From Rhynchopus sp. YZ270_cl-10 (taxonomy: Eukaryota > Euglenozoa > Diplonemea > Diplonemida > Diplonemidae), in contig OZ037853.1 of assembly GCA_964035575.1 (NCBI GenBank), forward strand, positions 528,501 through 592,500: 64,000 nt of DNA, written 5' to 3'. Both the position numbers and the translations under genes were made by a program. Shown in pieces: positions 41,764 through 51,390 of the stretch. Each line of letters starts with the position of its first letter. Positions within the stretch are counted from its first letter, which is position 1. Under the pieces are notes generated by a model that was not told the origin of the DNA, searched no databases, and saw nothing but the letters and a program-made list of their open reading frames with translations.

Positions 41764-43212
41764 ATGGATGAAATTACCTTTACCGTCGAGGTGGCTGACG
41801 GTGACAATGCTGTGGTTTCGGTACGCGCAGATGGCTCTGTTAAGGACATACTTTCGGCTGCCGCAAAAGACGGCCTTGTTGAAAACACCGACATACTGGA
41901 CGTCCTACACAATGGGGTGCGACTCGATGCTGAGTCACGTCTGGCTGACACAGAGCTGTGCGCTGGAGATGTCTTGAGTGCCGTGCCTACGCTTGCTGAA
42001 GGCGCGACGGCGGCGCTCAAGCAACTCAACGTCATCGCCGACTACGAAGACTGGGTGTACCGAGCGGCGGCGGCAGACAACACTGAGATGCTGACGCTTC
42101 TGCTGGAGCGCGGCGAAGTGGTGGTGTACCCGAAGACAAAGAGTGTACCCGGTGCGCAGCAGCAGCAGCACCGCTACCGCAGGCGCAGCGACTGCCCTGT
42201 TGACTATGAATCGCTCGAGGAGGACCCGCTCGCAATCGCTGCCTGCCACGACAGCACTGCCGCGATGCAGATCCTCAAAGACGCTGGCGCTGACCTTCAC
42301 GCAAAAGACAAGACAGGAGGCACTGCACTTCACCGCGCTGCAAGTGCAAACTCATGCGCTGCCATGGAGCTGCTCTGCTCCTGGGGTGTCAGCCCCGATG
42401 TGCGCGACGGTACAGGAGAGACGCCACTCTTCTGCTGTCTCGCACGCTGGCCGGAAGCATCGGTGTGTCTACGGAAGCTTGGTGCAGACGTCAACGCAAA
42501 GGACAACGACGGCCGCACACCGCTCCATCACGTTGTCACAGCGTCCGATCCGCAGGCCGCCATCACAAACATCGTCCGCTGGGGTGCCGACATCGATGCG
42601 AAGGATAAGCTAGGGGACACACCCTTCTGCGACTCTGTTCGCGGCTGGGTCGAGGCGATGACAACACTGCATTCCCTCGGCGCCGACATTGAAAGCGCGA
42701 ACACCGCTGGCCGCAGGGCAGTGCACCATGCTGCGGAGTCCAACAGGGTGGAGGTTCTCAAACAGCTTTCCGATTGGGGCGCGGATCTGGACGCGCAAGA
42801 TGCGGAGGGGGTAACCCCACTGCACCTGGCGGCACGCGAAGGGGGGCGGGCTTGTGTAGAGGCTCTTCTCGCAGCAGGTGTCGGGGTGGGGCGTTGTGAT
42901 AGTGCTGGTGCCACGGCTCTGCACTATGCTGCGGCAGCAGTGCCTACGCACGAAGACATCATCAGAATGCTTATTGCCCATGGGGGTGACTGCCTGCTCG
43001 CAGACGGAGACGGATATACACCGTGCCTCCGTGCAAAGGCTGAGTCTTGTGACCGCGCTGCAGAGCTTCTCGCTGGCTGCGAGGCCAGCGCGATTGTCGC
43101 AAAGCAGCAAAACACCAGCCACAACCCACCCACAGTGCCAGACTCCACAGAAAACCGACCACTCTCGGACTTCGTACCCGCAGAGTTTCTCCCAAAGTCA
43201 AGTGAATGGTAG
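41764..43212 (+). CDS. Ubiquitin-like / ankyrin-repeat protein
   Basis: The product is 482 aa. Residues ~1-75 form a ubiquitin-like domain (MDEITFTVEVADGDNAVVSV, then LHNGVRLDAESRLADTELCAGDVL). A linker (GATAALKQLNVIADYEDWVY) and DNTEMLTLLLERGEVVV follow, which line up with the linker of the LRR proteins (DPEVACLLLQAEVATVIP). From ~95 to ~440 there are about nine ankyrin repeats, for example DKTGGTALHRAASANSCAAM, NDGRTPLHHVVTA and AEGVTPLHLAAREGGRACVE. A basic Gln/Arg stretch (QQQQHRYRRRSD) interrupts the first repeats. No signal peptide or membrane segment. It is probably a cytosolic protein-interaction adaptor. Single exon; the start has A at -3 and a pyrimidine-rich leader. Confidence 0.85.
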   Translation: MDEITFTVEVADGDNAVVSVRADGSVKDILSAAAKDGLVENTDILDVLHNGVRLDAESRLADTELCAGDVLSAVPTLAEGATAALKQLNVIADYEDWVYRAAAADNTEMLTLLLERGEVVVYPKTKSVPGAQQQQHRYRRRSDCPVDYESLEEDPLAIAACHDSTAAMQILKDAGADLHAKDKTGGTALHRAASANSCAAMELLCSWGVSPDVRDGTGETPLFCCLARWPEASVCLRKLGADVNAKDNDGRTPLHHVVTASDPQAAITNIVRWGADIDAKDKLGDTPFCDSVRGWVEAMTTLHSLGADIESANTAGRRAVHHAAESNRVEVLKQLSDWGADLDAQDAEGVTPLHLAAREGGRACVEALLAAGVGVGRCDSAGATALHYAAAAVPTHEDIIRMLIAHGGDCLLADGDGYTPCLRAKAESCDRAAELLAGCEASAIVAKQQNTSHNPPTVPDSTENRPLSDFVPAEFLPKSSEW

Positions 43213-44139
43213 CATCCTTTTAGTTTTTTTTAAATATCAGGACAAATGCTTTGTGGGAAATGATTCAAACATCTGAGACTTTTTATTTCCCTTCCCCTTC
43301 TATTGTGTACCTTCATTTCTGTACTTCAGGCTAAAGGTTTTTTTCCTTTTTTGACATCAGTTTCAAATTGTTGGAATAGTGTAGTGTGCTCCACGGTCTT
43401 TCTCTTTTTTAAAATCACTAAAACTCTCTAAAACACCTAATCAGAAGAGTCTCAGAGACTCTCGGGGAGTTCAATGTGTGTAAACAATAAAGTAACTTTG
43501 GTCCCAGTTTTCGAAATGAAAGCGGAGTTTTTTGAGGCTTGTTGTGGAGAAGTTGGGACTTCGTACGGTACAAAAAAAATGTGTACATGTATGATAATTA
43601 TAATTCCCTATGTGCTTTGCTTTTCTCTCCCTCTCATCACTTTTTTTACATCTTCTTTGTGATCTTGAGTCACAATTTTTTTGCCCTAGTTTGCCCCATA
43701 GACCTAGACGTTTATGGTGATTTTTTTTTTGACATTTTAGCGCCCCAAAAGACACCAACAAAAAATTCCTAAAACTAAAACCCCAAAAACTGCGTACTCT
43801 ACTTACATCCCCTCCCTCTTAAAAACAAAACAAACTTTCAAACCCCCTTCACTTTATTTTGTAGTCTAGGGGCAGGGGCCGAAACTGCTTTTTTCTTTTT
43901 ACCTTTTTTCCGGCGTTTTTGGTGACATCTATAATGACTGAAAAATACCAGAAATTAAACTTCTGCTTCAAATTTTTTCAAATAAACCCCCCCCTCCTTT
44001 CCCATCGCATTTTTTTCTTTCTACAAGTTTTTGACAATGGACAACTGTTGATACTGTACACTGATAATGCGAAACACATTATGTAGAGAAGGAGCTGTTG
44101 CTCCACAGCTGTTTTTTTTTTGCTGTTTGTCGGCTTTCT
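43213..44139 (+). other. A/T-rich intergenic region
   Basis: No gene-like frame and no strong repeat. Several CCCC..TTTT runs. The beginning is presumably the 3' untranslated region of the ankyrin gene. Confidence 0.4.
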
Positions 44140-44790
44140 CCCCCGAAAACAGGCAGTGTGATACAACACCGGGCACAAGCATATTTTATTTTAGACACTG
44201 GGCAACAGTCGATATTGCACACTGTCAAGAGGGCTTTGTATTTCAAAGCAAATTTATTTTAGATGTGATCAACGAAAAAAACTTTCTCTCTTTTTTCCTT
44301 GTTTTCGTTTCTTTTGATTGTATCCACCTGATTTTTACTCCGCGTATAGGCGCGTAAAGGCTGGGAAAAATGGGTGGGGTTTGACCTATACGGGCCTATA
44401 CGCGGGGTAAAAATCAGGTGGATATCTAAAAAAGGAAAAGTTTTGTTTTAGATGCGTGCACGAGGAGTCACGTTGCATATCATCTAAAAAAAAACGGTTA
44501 ATTTCATTCTTTTGCCTGGTCTTCGCACTGTAAAATCCAACTGCAAAGCAACACTACTAACCAACCAACTCACATGTGTGATGCACACTTGCGAATTTTT
44601 CTTCCATCCCCTTCACTTTCCCTTATTACTCGAATCTTCCCCCCATCCCGTTTATCTTTCCTACAGTGAAGTAAGAACATTTTTTGTTGCTTCTGTTGTT
44701 GGCCGCGGGGTACTTTGTGCTTTCATCCGGGGCTGGCATTACATGTGGGTCAGTCGAAGGTGCCTGCATTAATAACTTCGCCTTTTTTTG
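44140..44790 (+). repeat. Dispersed module R2, copy 2
   Basis: Contains GAGGGCTTTGTATTTCAAAG (44229-44250) and, ~450 bp later, GGGTACTTTGTGCTTTCATC with GGCTGGCATTACATGTGGGT (44706-44760). The same two blocks occur in the same order and at similar spacing at 60045-60590, and in reverse at 6080-6429. A pyrimidine-rich TTTCCTACAG acceptor-like sequence lies just before the second block. A small foldback element (44318-44427) lies between the blocks. Confidence 0.5.
44318..44427. repeat. 110-bp foldback
   Basis: CACCTGATTTTTACTCCGCG and CGCGGGGTAAAAATCAGGTG form the stem, extended by GTATAGG/CCTATAC. The loop is ~25 bases. It is probably a miniature inverted-repeat element. Confidence 0.75.
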
Positions 44791-44919
44791 CGTTTGCCTC
44801 AAATAAAAAAAAGCACCCCACTCCTCCCCCCTTTTTGTTGACATCTATAGTACCTGAAGAAATACCAGAAAATTAAATTTCAATTTTTTTATTCCAAATA
44901 ACCCCCTCCCCCCCCCTTA

Positions 44920-46325
44920 GGGGAGTCCACGTAGCCGTTTTTTCTGTCACACACCCCAAAAAATCATAAAAAAATGCAAAAAAATCATTCCAAAACACAA
45001 AACCACCCCAGAAAACACATTTCTGGGACTATTCCTTACTATTTGATGCCTTTTTGGCACTTTTTGGCACTTTTGGGAACTTTTTTTGACACTTTTTGTA
45101 GCGTTTTCACCCCATTTTCATCGTTTTCTAAGGGGGTTTGATACAGGGCGATTTATCAAAAAATTCAATTTTTTTCAATAGTCCAAAACAAGAGGAAAAG
45201 AGGTTTTTTCCACTCAGATGTGTCCACAGAGCGATTTCTGGGGGGTTTTGGGGCCAAAAGTCTATTTTTTTGTACGCCTTTGCTGAAAATTTTGAATTTT
45301 TTTTTTTGCCGTAAAAACCACTTTTTAGCCGGGAGGAGGAAGTGTGACATAAGTGTGACATTGGAGGGGGGCATCTCATAGGCCAGAAAAAAGCGTTTTT
45401 TTTACTTGGAAGTAGGGTTTTCTGCCTATTTGGGTGTCCCCGCATCCATTCCGAGCCGAATTCTGGCCTTCTGTGACTTTTTCGGCGGCCCTTTTGGGGT
45501 CGGCATTTGGTAATCATCCCAAGAACACCCCAAAGAACAGGTATTTTTAGGGTAACATGAGTATTTTTTTCGAAAAAAAATATTTCTGGGTGTGCCAAAA
45601 AAGCCCCAAAACCATATTTTCCCACCCCCGGACCTCACCCCAATATGATGGGAGTGGTTTTTGGGTCTTTACAGGTGCTCTTTGGAACTAGAAAGTGTAA
45701 TTTGCTAAGTGTGACATAAGTGTGACATTGGAGGGGGGCATCTCATAGCCCAGAAAAAAGCGTTTTTTTAACTGGAAAGTAGGGTTTTCTGCCTATTTGG
45801 ATGTCCCCGCATCCATTCCGAGCCGAATTCTGGCCTGTGGTGACTTTTCTGATGATTTTTTTCGGGGTTGGTATGTTGGAAACACCCCCAAAAACGGGTA
45901 TTTTTAGGGTAAAATGAATGCTTTTTCCAGAAAATTTTATTTCTGTGGCCGAAAATCGGTGCCAAAAGAGCCCCAAAACCATATTTTCCCACCCTCGGAC
46001 CTCACCCCAGTATGATGGGAGTGGTTTTTGGGCTTTACAGGTACTCTTTGGAACTAGAAAGTGTAATTTGCTAAGTGTGACATAAGTGTGACATAAGCGT
46101 CACATTTTTGTCACACATTTTTCGTGTTTTTTTTCAGAAAAACACGATTTTTTTAAGGAACAAAGCTTCTGTTGAGGTCGTCTGTGGTTTTAATGAGATA
46201 TTTTTGTGATCGGGAGGTGGTTTTGGGGCCAAATACGACTATTTTAGTGGATTTCTTAACCTAAAACTCAAAAAAATGGGTTTGTGACACGGTTTCTTAA
46301 GGAATTCCTACTACGTGGACTCCCC
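44920..46325. mobile_element. TA-duplicating inverted-repeat element
   Basis: The ends are GGGGAGTCCACGTAG and CTACGTGGACTCCCC, flanked on both sides by TA (44918-44919 and 46326-46327), as for Tc1/mariner-type insertion. 1406 bp, with no transposase. About half of it is two tandem copies of a 366-bp unit (45341-45707 and 45708-46073) that begins AGTGTGACATAAGTGTGACA. It ends ~120 bp before the eIF2-alpha start codon. Confidence 0.72.
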
Positions 46326-46443
46326 TATCCCCCCCCCTCCTATTTACTTCTAAAAAAATCCCCCCCTTCCCTCCACTCAGGTTTTTTCACTCACGCCCCT
46401 CCCTTTGCCCGGTTCCGGGACGTTATCAAGCACTGCTAACACA

Positions 46444-48098
46444 ATGACTGACAAGAAAGGGAGCACGAAGGACATTGGAACATGCCGCTTCTATGAGAAC
46501 AAGTACCCAGACCTGGATGACCTGGTGATGGTGAAGGTCAAGAACATCGAGACCGCGGCTGTCTACGTGCAGCTGTTGGAGTACAACAACGTCGACGGAA
46601 TGATTCCCATGACAGAGGTGTCCCGTCGTCGCATCAGGAGCATCGGAAAGCATCTGCGTGTGGGCAAGACCGAGGTCGTGCAGGTGTTCCGTGTGGACAA
46701 GGACAAGGGATACATTGACTTGTCCAAGAAGAAGGTCACCCCGGACGATGTGCGCAAATGCGAGGAAACGTACACAAAGAACAAGCAGATCCACTCCATC
46801 ATGATGCACATTGCGAAGCAGTGCACCACCATCAAGACGCTGGAGGAGCTCTACCAGAAGGTCACCTGGCCGCTTGCCCGCCAATACGGCTCAGCCTACG
46901 AGGCCTTCAAGCAGGCCTACGCATCCCCCGAGAAGGTCTTCGAGAACCTTGAAGACCTGGACGAGGAGGTCAAGGTATGGTGACACTGCATTCAACATTT
47001 CTATCTATGACGAAGACATGAGTTCATCTGATGATCCTCTTTTTGATAGGCAGCAGGATTGAAAAAAAAAAGACAGAATCTTGCTCAATTACTGTGAGTA
47101 ATTACAATAACTACAACAACATTCAGTTTAACTCAATTTTTTTTTCCATCCTTTTGTTTCCCGGCTTTGAGCGCACAAAATACCTGATATATTTTTTTAG
47201 TTGGGTACGCAGGAGACTATTGGTAAGGGGGTGTACATCTCCCACTGTTTTGCCTTTTCCCCCTCTTCGAAACCACACATTGTACCCAAGGACATTACGG
47301 GTTTTCATGACGTCGTAATTACGACGTCGGCTCTATCGAAGTCGTCCCTTCTATTTGCGTACCTACCTCTCAACTTACAAAGTACAATGAAATACAATAC
47401 AAAACAAACAGAGTAGCAAAAAACAACAAAAGCAAAAAAAGCAAAATAAACAAACTTTCAAATTCCCTTCTATTTGCTTTCTTTTAAGGATTATGTGAAA
47501 AAATTAATAATTATGGCTATCTAATAGATTCTATGTGGTCAATCATAACAAAATTTTTCTTCCCCCCCTACAGGGCCTGTTGGTTAAAGGGGTTTCTTAA
47601 GGGGTTTCTTCCCCCTACAGGGCTTTTATCTATTCAAAAAAAAATATTTATTTATCAAAAACCCCCCTACAGGGCCTGTTGGTTAAGGACATCTCCGAGA
47701 GGTTGAAGGTGCCTAGATACCGTATCCGTGCTGACATTGAGGTGACCTGCTACGCGTACGAGGGTGTGGACGCAGTGAAGTCGGTGCTGATGGCGGGGCA
47801 GGAAATGGGGACCGAGGACAGCCCCCTCAAAATCACCCTGGTGGCGGCACCTTCTTATGTTCTGCGCATTTCGTCGCTCGACCGTGACACTGGGTTCAAA
47901 ATAATCACGGATGCGATTTCCGAGATGGAGAGCATGATAAAGAAGAAGCAGGGAGGTCTCAAGATCAGTAACCCACCCCGAGTAGTTTCGGAGAAGGAAA
48001 AGGAAAACGAAGACGACGACGAGAACAACAGCGCCGACGCGTCTGACGAAGAGGAAGAAGAGGAAGAGGAGGAGGAGGAGGAGGAGGAGGACCAGTGA
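46444..48098 (+). CDS. eIF2A (alpha subunit, EIF2S1 ortholog): Translation initiation factor eIF2 subunit alpha (two exons)
   Basis: Exon 1 is 46444-46974 and exon 2 is 47673-48098, joined in phase 0 across a GTATGG..CTACAG intron; together 318 aa. This is the alpha subunit of the eIF2 GTPase complex that brings initiator Met-tRNA to the ribosome. Residues ~22-98 form the S1-type RNA-binding domain. It contains MTEVSRRRIRSIGK, the strongly conserved loop in which the regulatory serine (Ser51 in animals) is phosphorylated by stress kinases; here it is Ser60. The helical domain and the C-terminal alpha-beta domain (GLLVKDISERLKVPRYRIRA, then LVAAPSYVLRISSLDRDTGF) are complete. The tail is a run of acidic residues (DASDEEEEEE..EDQ). 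The N-terminus is about nine residues longer than the animal protein. The exon 1 frame ends shortly after the donor, so splicing is required. Confidence 0.96.
47052..47192 (+). repeat. Dispersed module R6, copy 1
   Basis: Shares GGATTGAAAAAAAAA-GACAGAA, CTTGCT, CAGTTT-ACTCAATTTTTTTTT and CGGCTTTGAGCGCACAAA with 59806-59935, in the same order and orientation. It lies inside the eIF2-alpha intron. Confidence 0.65.
47483..47548 (+). repeat. Dispersed module R1, copy 3 (diverged)
   Basis: CTTTTAAGGATTATGTGAAA, then ATGGCTATCTAATAGATTCT and a TCAATCATA end follow the layout of copy 48238-48310, with more changes. Confidence 0.5.
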
Positions 48099-48237
48099 TC
48101 ACCATCCATTTTTTTTTTTTTGTCTTTTTTTTTTCAAAAAAAAGAAAAGAGTGAAGTCAAAAAACAGAAGAAAAAAAAAAGGAAAAAAAAAAAAAAAAGC
48201 TACGTTCTTTTGATTTTAGGATGATTTACGTTCTATC

Positions 48238-48310
48238 TTTTAAGGATCCTGTGAAGAAAAAGAATAAAATTGTGGCTGCTATCTCGTGATAGTGGTTCTA
48301 TAATCAAACA
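48238..48310 (+). repeat. Dispersed module R1, copy 4 (best copy)
   Basis: CTTTTAAGGATCCTGTGAAG, then TTGTGGCTGCTATCTCGTGA, then TAGTGGTTCTATAATCAAAC. The CTATC-TCGT-GATAG hairpin is perfect. It begins 140 bp after the eIF2-alpha stop codon on the same strand. Confidence 0.7.
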
Positions 48311-48647
48311 TTTGCAGAAAATATCACTTCAGTGCAAAAAAACAACTTTCGGGAGATTGTTGACACAACAACAACAAAAAAAAAAAAAAAATAGCAAAAA
48401 AAAAAAAAAAAAAAGGACACAGCAAAAGGATGGAAAAAGGTAAATTAAAATAGGGGAAATAAAAGTATTTTTTTATATTTTTTTTTTGGTGATCAAAGTG
48501 GGTATGTAGGTGGTACTCAGAGGAAAATAGGGGTTCTTTTATTATTTTTTTTTCTCTCTTTTATTTTCCCTTCTTTTTCTCAATTTTTTTTTGGCGATAG
48601 TGGTGGGTCTTGGGTTTGTTGGGTTAGAGAAAATCAGTTTGTTGTTG

Positions 48648-48690
<43 letters not shown>

Positions 48691-49429
48691 TTTCAAAAAT
48701 TGCGTACGTACAAAACACAACACAAAAATACATGAAGAAGAAAGTAACTCTGGCCGGTCTCTGGCCATCCCATACCCATAGACGCGTTTTGTATAGTAAA
48801 GTGCATCCTCGGGTGTTTGTTTACATTAATACAACCAAGTTTTCAACAAAATAAGACAAACGAAAACCAAATGATAATAAAAAAAAATGCGTTCTTCTCT
48901 CCCAAGCCAATCTTTACCACAGCTCTTGCAGGGCGCGCTGGGTTTCACTTCACAAAAGAGAGGGATAAAATACTTCTTATTTTTTGTGATATGATCTGCA
49001 GCGGCGAAGGTGTCAAAAAAAAAAACCAATGGAAAAACCATTCAGTAGACCCAAGGCTCTCGAGTTGGAAGTTGGTAAAGGGAGGGGAGGAAATAAGGCA
49101 GGGGTGTGATTGTGTATTGCGGTTAGGGGGGGAGAGGGGAAGGGGAAGGGGGAGGGGAAGGGGGAGAGGGAGAGGGGGGCAGGTGGTTGTGGAGTGAGGC
49201 TCATCTGGGTGGATTGATTGACTGTACAAAACCCAGCATATCTCCCCCCCCCCCCCCCCTGCAATCTTCTCTCTGCCTAAAATTTTTTTTTGTCTTTTCC
49301 TTTTTCCCGTTCTCCTCCTCTCACCCCCCCCCCTCCCCCCCAGAGCGCTTCAAATGAGACTTCACGCGTGGGAGGGGGCTGTTGCCCATTCAAAACAGAG
49401 AAACGAAAAAAGAATACCACAAAAACAAC

Positions 49430-49466
<37 letters not shown>

Positions 49467-49597
49467 CCCAATCAAATCTGGCATACTTCTATTGTCTTTT
49501 GGTGGCAGCAGGTTTGCCTTCTTGTTCCTTTCCCCACACACCTTCTCCACCTCATCACACCAATGCAACAGGGAAAAGGCTTTGGTGGAAGAAAACT
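48311..49597 (+). other. Intergenic region rich in homopolymers, with module R5
   Basis: No gene. Long T (48650-48690) and A (49431-49462) runs and a G-rich GGGGAAGGGGGAGGGGAAGG tract (49130-49180). Module R5 lies at 48793-48850 (GTATAGTAAAGTGCATCCTC, then ACATTAATACAACCAAGTTT). The last ~100 bp are the leader of the next gene (CCACACACCTTCTCCACCTC), shared with the off-window paralog at 1-83. Confidence 0.5.
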
Positions 49598-50566
49598 ATG
49601 GATTTGACAATCAAGGGGTGGAACGGAGTGAAGGATACGGTGGAGCTGGGTGAGGATGACACACCTGCGGTGATGCGTCGGAAGGTGGCGTCTGCAGTGG
49701 GGTTGCCTGAAGACGGCTTTGTGATGAGTTTCGGTGGGGTGGCGATGGACGAAGGATACGACATGACGCAGCTGAGTGCTGGAGACACGATAGTCCTGTC
49801 GACGACGACGAAGCAAGAGGCCAGAGCAGCACTTCATGCGTTGGGTGAGACTGACATCACGGCTGAGAGGCTGAAGAGTGTGCAGGATCCTGAGGTGGCG
49901 TGTTTGCTTCTGCAGGCGGAGGTTGCGACGGTGATTCCTGATTTCTTCTTGCAGAGGGCATCGTTGACGAGTCTTGATCTGAGTGCTGAGTCTGTTGTGA
50001 CTCAAATTGAGAACTACTTTCTTTATGACTGCACTTCATTGACAAGTGTCGACCTGTCTGGGTTGATCCATGTTACGCAAATTGGGTCCGGCTTCCTTAC
50101 TGGATGCCGTGCTTTGTGCAATCTGGACTTGACACCACTGAGTCATGTCACAGAAATCAAGAGCGGCTTCCTGATGGAATGCAGTGCTCTGATGACATTG
50201 GACTTGACACCACTCAGCAGTGTCACTGAAATTAATTGCAACTTCCTTCATGAATGCAGTTCTTTGTGTTCATTGGACTTGACACCACTCAGCAGTGTCA
50301 CTGAAATTGGGCACAGCTTCCTTTATGGATGCACTGCTCTGTCTTCACTGGACTTGGCACCACTGCGCAATGTGACAGAACTTGATGACAACTTCTTCAC
50401 TGGATGCGCTTCGTTGAGGAGCATCTACCTCACCGGCTGCAGCGATGTTGTGTCGAGCAAAGTGAAGAACTGCAGTCTGAGGTATTTAGTGGTTGAATCC
50501 CGTCCGAAACGCAGCAGAGACGAACCACTTGAGGAATCCCGCAAGCGACTGAGACACGCAGAGTGA
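49598..50566 (+). CDS. Ubiquitin-like / BspA-type leucine-rich-repeat protein 2
   Basis: The product is 322 aa from the Met at 49598 (MDLTIKGWNGVKDTVELGED). Residues 1-70 are a ubiquitin-like domain (R-R-K-V-A-S-A-V-G-L-P-E-D-G-F-V-M-S-F-G-G, ending LSAGDTIVL) without terminal Gly-Gly. The linker ALHALGETDITAERLKSVQD follows. From ~115 to ~290 there are seven BspA-type repeats of 24 residues, such as SSLCSLDLTPLSSVTEIGHS. The C-terminus (SRPKRSRDEPLEESRKRLRH) is basic and resembles a bipartite nuclear-localisation signal. It lies in tandem with LRR protein 3, about 820 bp apart. Middle repeats are nearly identical to each other in DNA (50200-50340), so copy number can change by slippage. A leader shared with an off-window gene suggests a larger family. 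Confidence 0.85.
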   Translation: MDLTIKGWNGVKDTVELGEDDTPAVMRRKVASAVGLPEDGFVMSFGGVAMDEGYDMTQLSAGDTIVLSTTTKQEARAALHALGETDITAERLKSVQDPEVACLLLQAEVATVIPDFFLQRASLTSLDLSAESVVTQIENYFLYDCTSLTSVDLSGLIHVTQIGSGFLTGCRALCNLDLTPLSHVTEIKSGFLMECSALMTLDLTPLSSVTEINCNFLHECSSLCSLDLTPLSSVTEIGHSFLYGCTALSSLDLAPLRNVTELDDNFFTGCASLRSIYLTGCSDVVSSKVKNCSLRYLVVESRPKRSRDEPLEESRKRLRHAE

Positions 50567-50850
50567 CGCCGCCAGCTGCGCACTGCGACCTCGAAGCTGC
50601 CCGACGCACACCCTCACAGGCCACTCCTCCCGCAAAGCACTGCAGGCAACAGAGCTGGAAACGCTGCTGCAGCGGCTGCGGGCGGGCAGGGGTGTCTTAT
50701 GCGACGGCGACAGGCGGCTGGCCAGGGTGTGCACAACGCGCGGAACGGTGTTTTGTGTTTCTTTGTGTTTCTGCCTCTCGCACCCCTCTTTGCCTTGCTT
50801 ACATCAAATATCCAAAGACTCTCCCCACGTCCCTTCCCCACTTTTTATTG
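50553..50850 (+). repeat. Conserved 3' block of the LRR genes, copy 2
   Basis: Begins with the final codons (CACGCAGAGTGA) and continues ~300 bp. It is almost identical to 52199-52500 over its whole length, and to 38983-39110 over the first ~110 bp. Beyond the stop, one frame stays gene-like (KALQATELETLLQRLRAGRG, then VLCDGDRRLARV). Confidence 0.85.
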
Positions 50851-51189
50851 TATTTCATCAGGAGCATGATCTGATATGAGATTTCTCAAGCGAGGCTTCG
50901 GTCTGAGACTTTGTCTGAGCTCCTCGCCTCTCTGTGTCGAGCATCCATACAGCTGATCACGATGTTGATCAGGACTAACGGTGGTGGTGATGGGGTGTTG
51001 CGACATGGGATCGCCATCACTGTGCGGCTAGGGAGCAGCGGTATCAACGCTTGCATTGTGTGTGTCTCTGTTGTTTTGAGAGTTCCCTTCCACGCAGTGT
51101 TATCAGAAACCGGAATAATGTAGCCAACGTTTTATCGCCTGATGCAGACTATTTTCTCCCGCTTCGGTTCAATCAGTTGCGCCAATTCA

Positions 51190-51262
51190 GATCCCACACA
51201 CTGTTTTGGCTGCGTTCAACGAAAACACTATTCTCCTTTCCGAGTCGTGATATCAAGATCAG
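51190..51262 (+). repeat. Dispersed module R4, copy 3
   Basis: TTTTGGCTGCGTTCAACGAA, AACACTATT and ATATCAAGATCAGGTGGCG correspond in order to the minus-strand copies at 5918-6012 and 10290-10372. It lies downstream of LRR gene 2 and 130 bp upstream of LRR gene 3. The sequence between 50851 and 51189 is otherwise unique. Confidence 0.55.
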
Positions 51263-51390
51263 GTGGCGTTCTGACGCTGGACAAGAAGAGAGCAGATGTG
51301 CTGTGTTGTTTCTTTCCCACACACCTTCTCCACATCAACATCACCACAGTACAACAACAAGGGAAAACCTCGGGAAACACAAAAGCAACA

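Larger units (their letters stand above)
46975..47672 (+). other. eIF2-alpha intron with repeated acceptor sites
   Basis: The 698-base intron begins GTATGG and ends CCCCCCTACAG. The block CCCCCTACAGGGC occurs three times: about 47565 (followed by GGCCTGTTGGTTAAAGGGG), about 47608, and the true acceptor at 47662-47674 (followed by GGCCTGTTGGTTAAGGAC). Using the first site would give the same first five codons but meet a stop a few codons later. The intron also carries modules R6 (47052-47192) and R1 (47483-47548). Confidence 0.85.
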
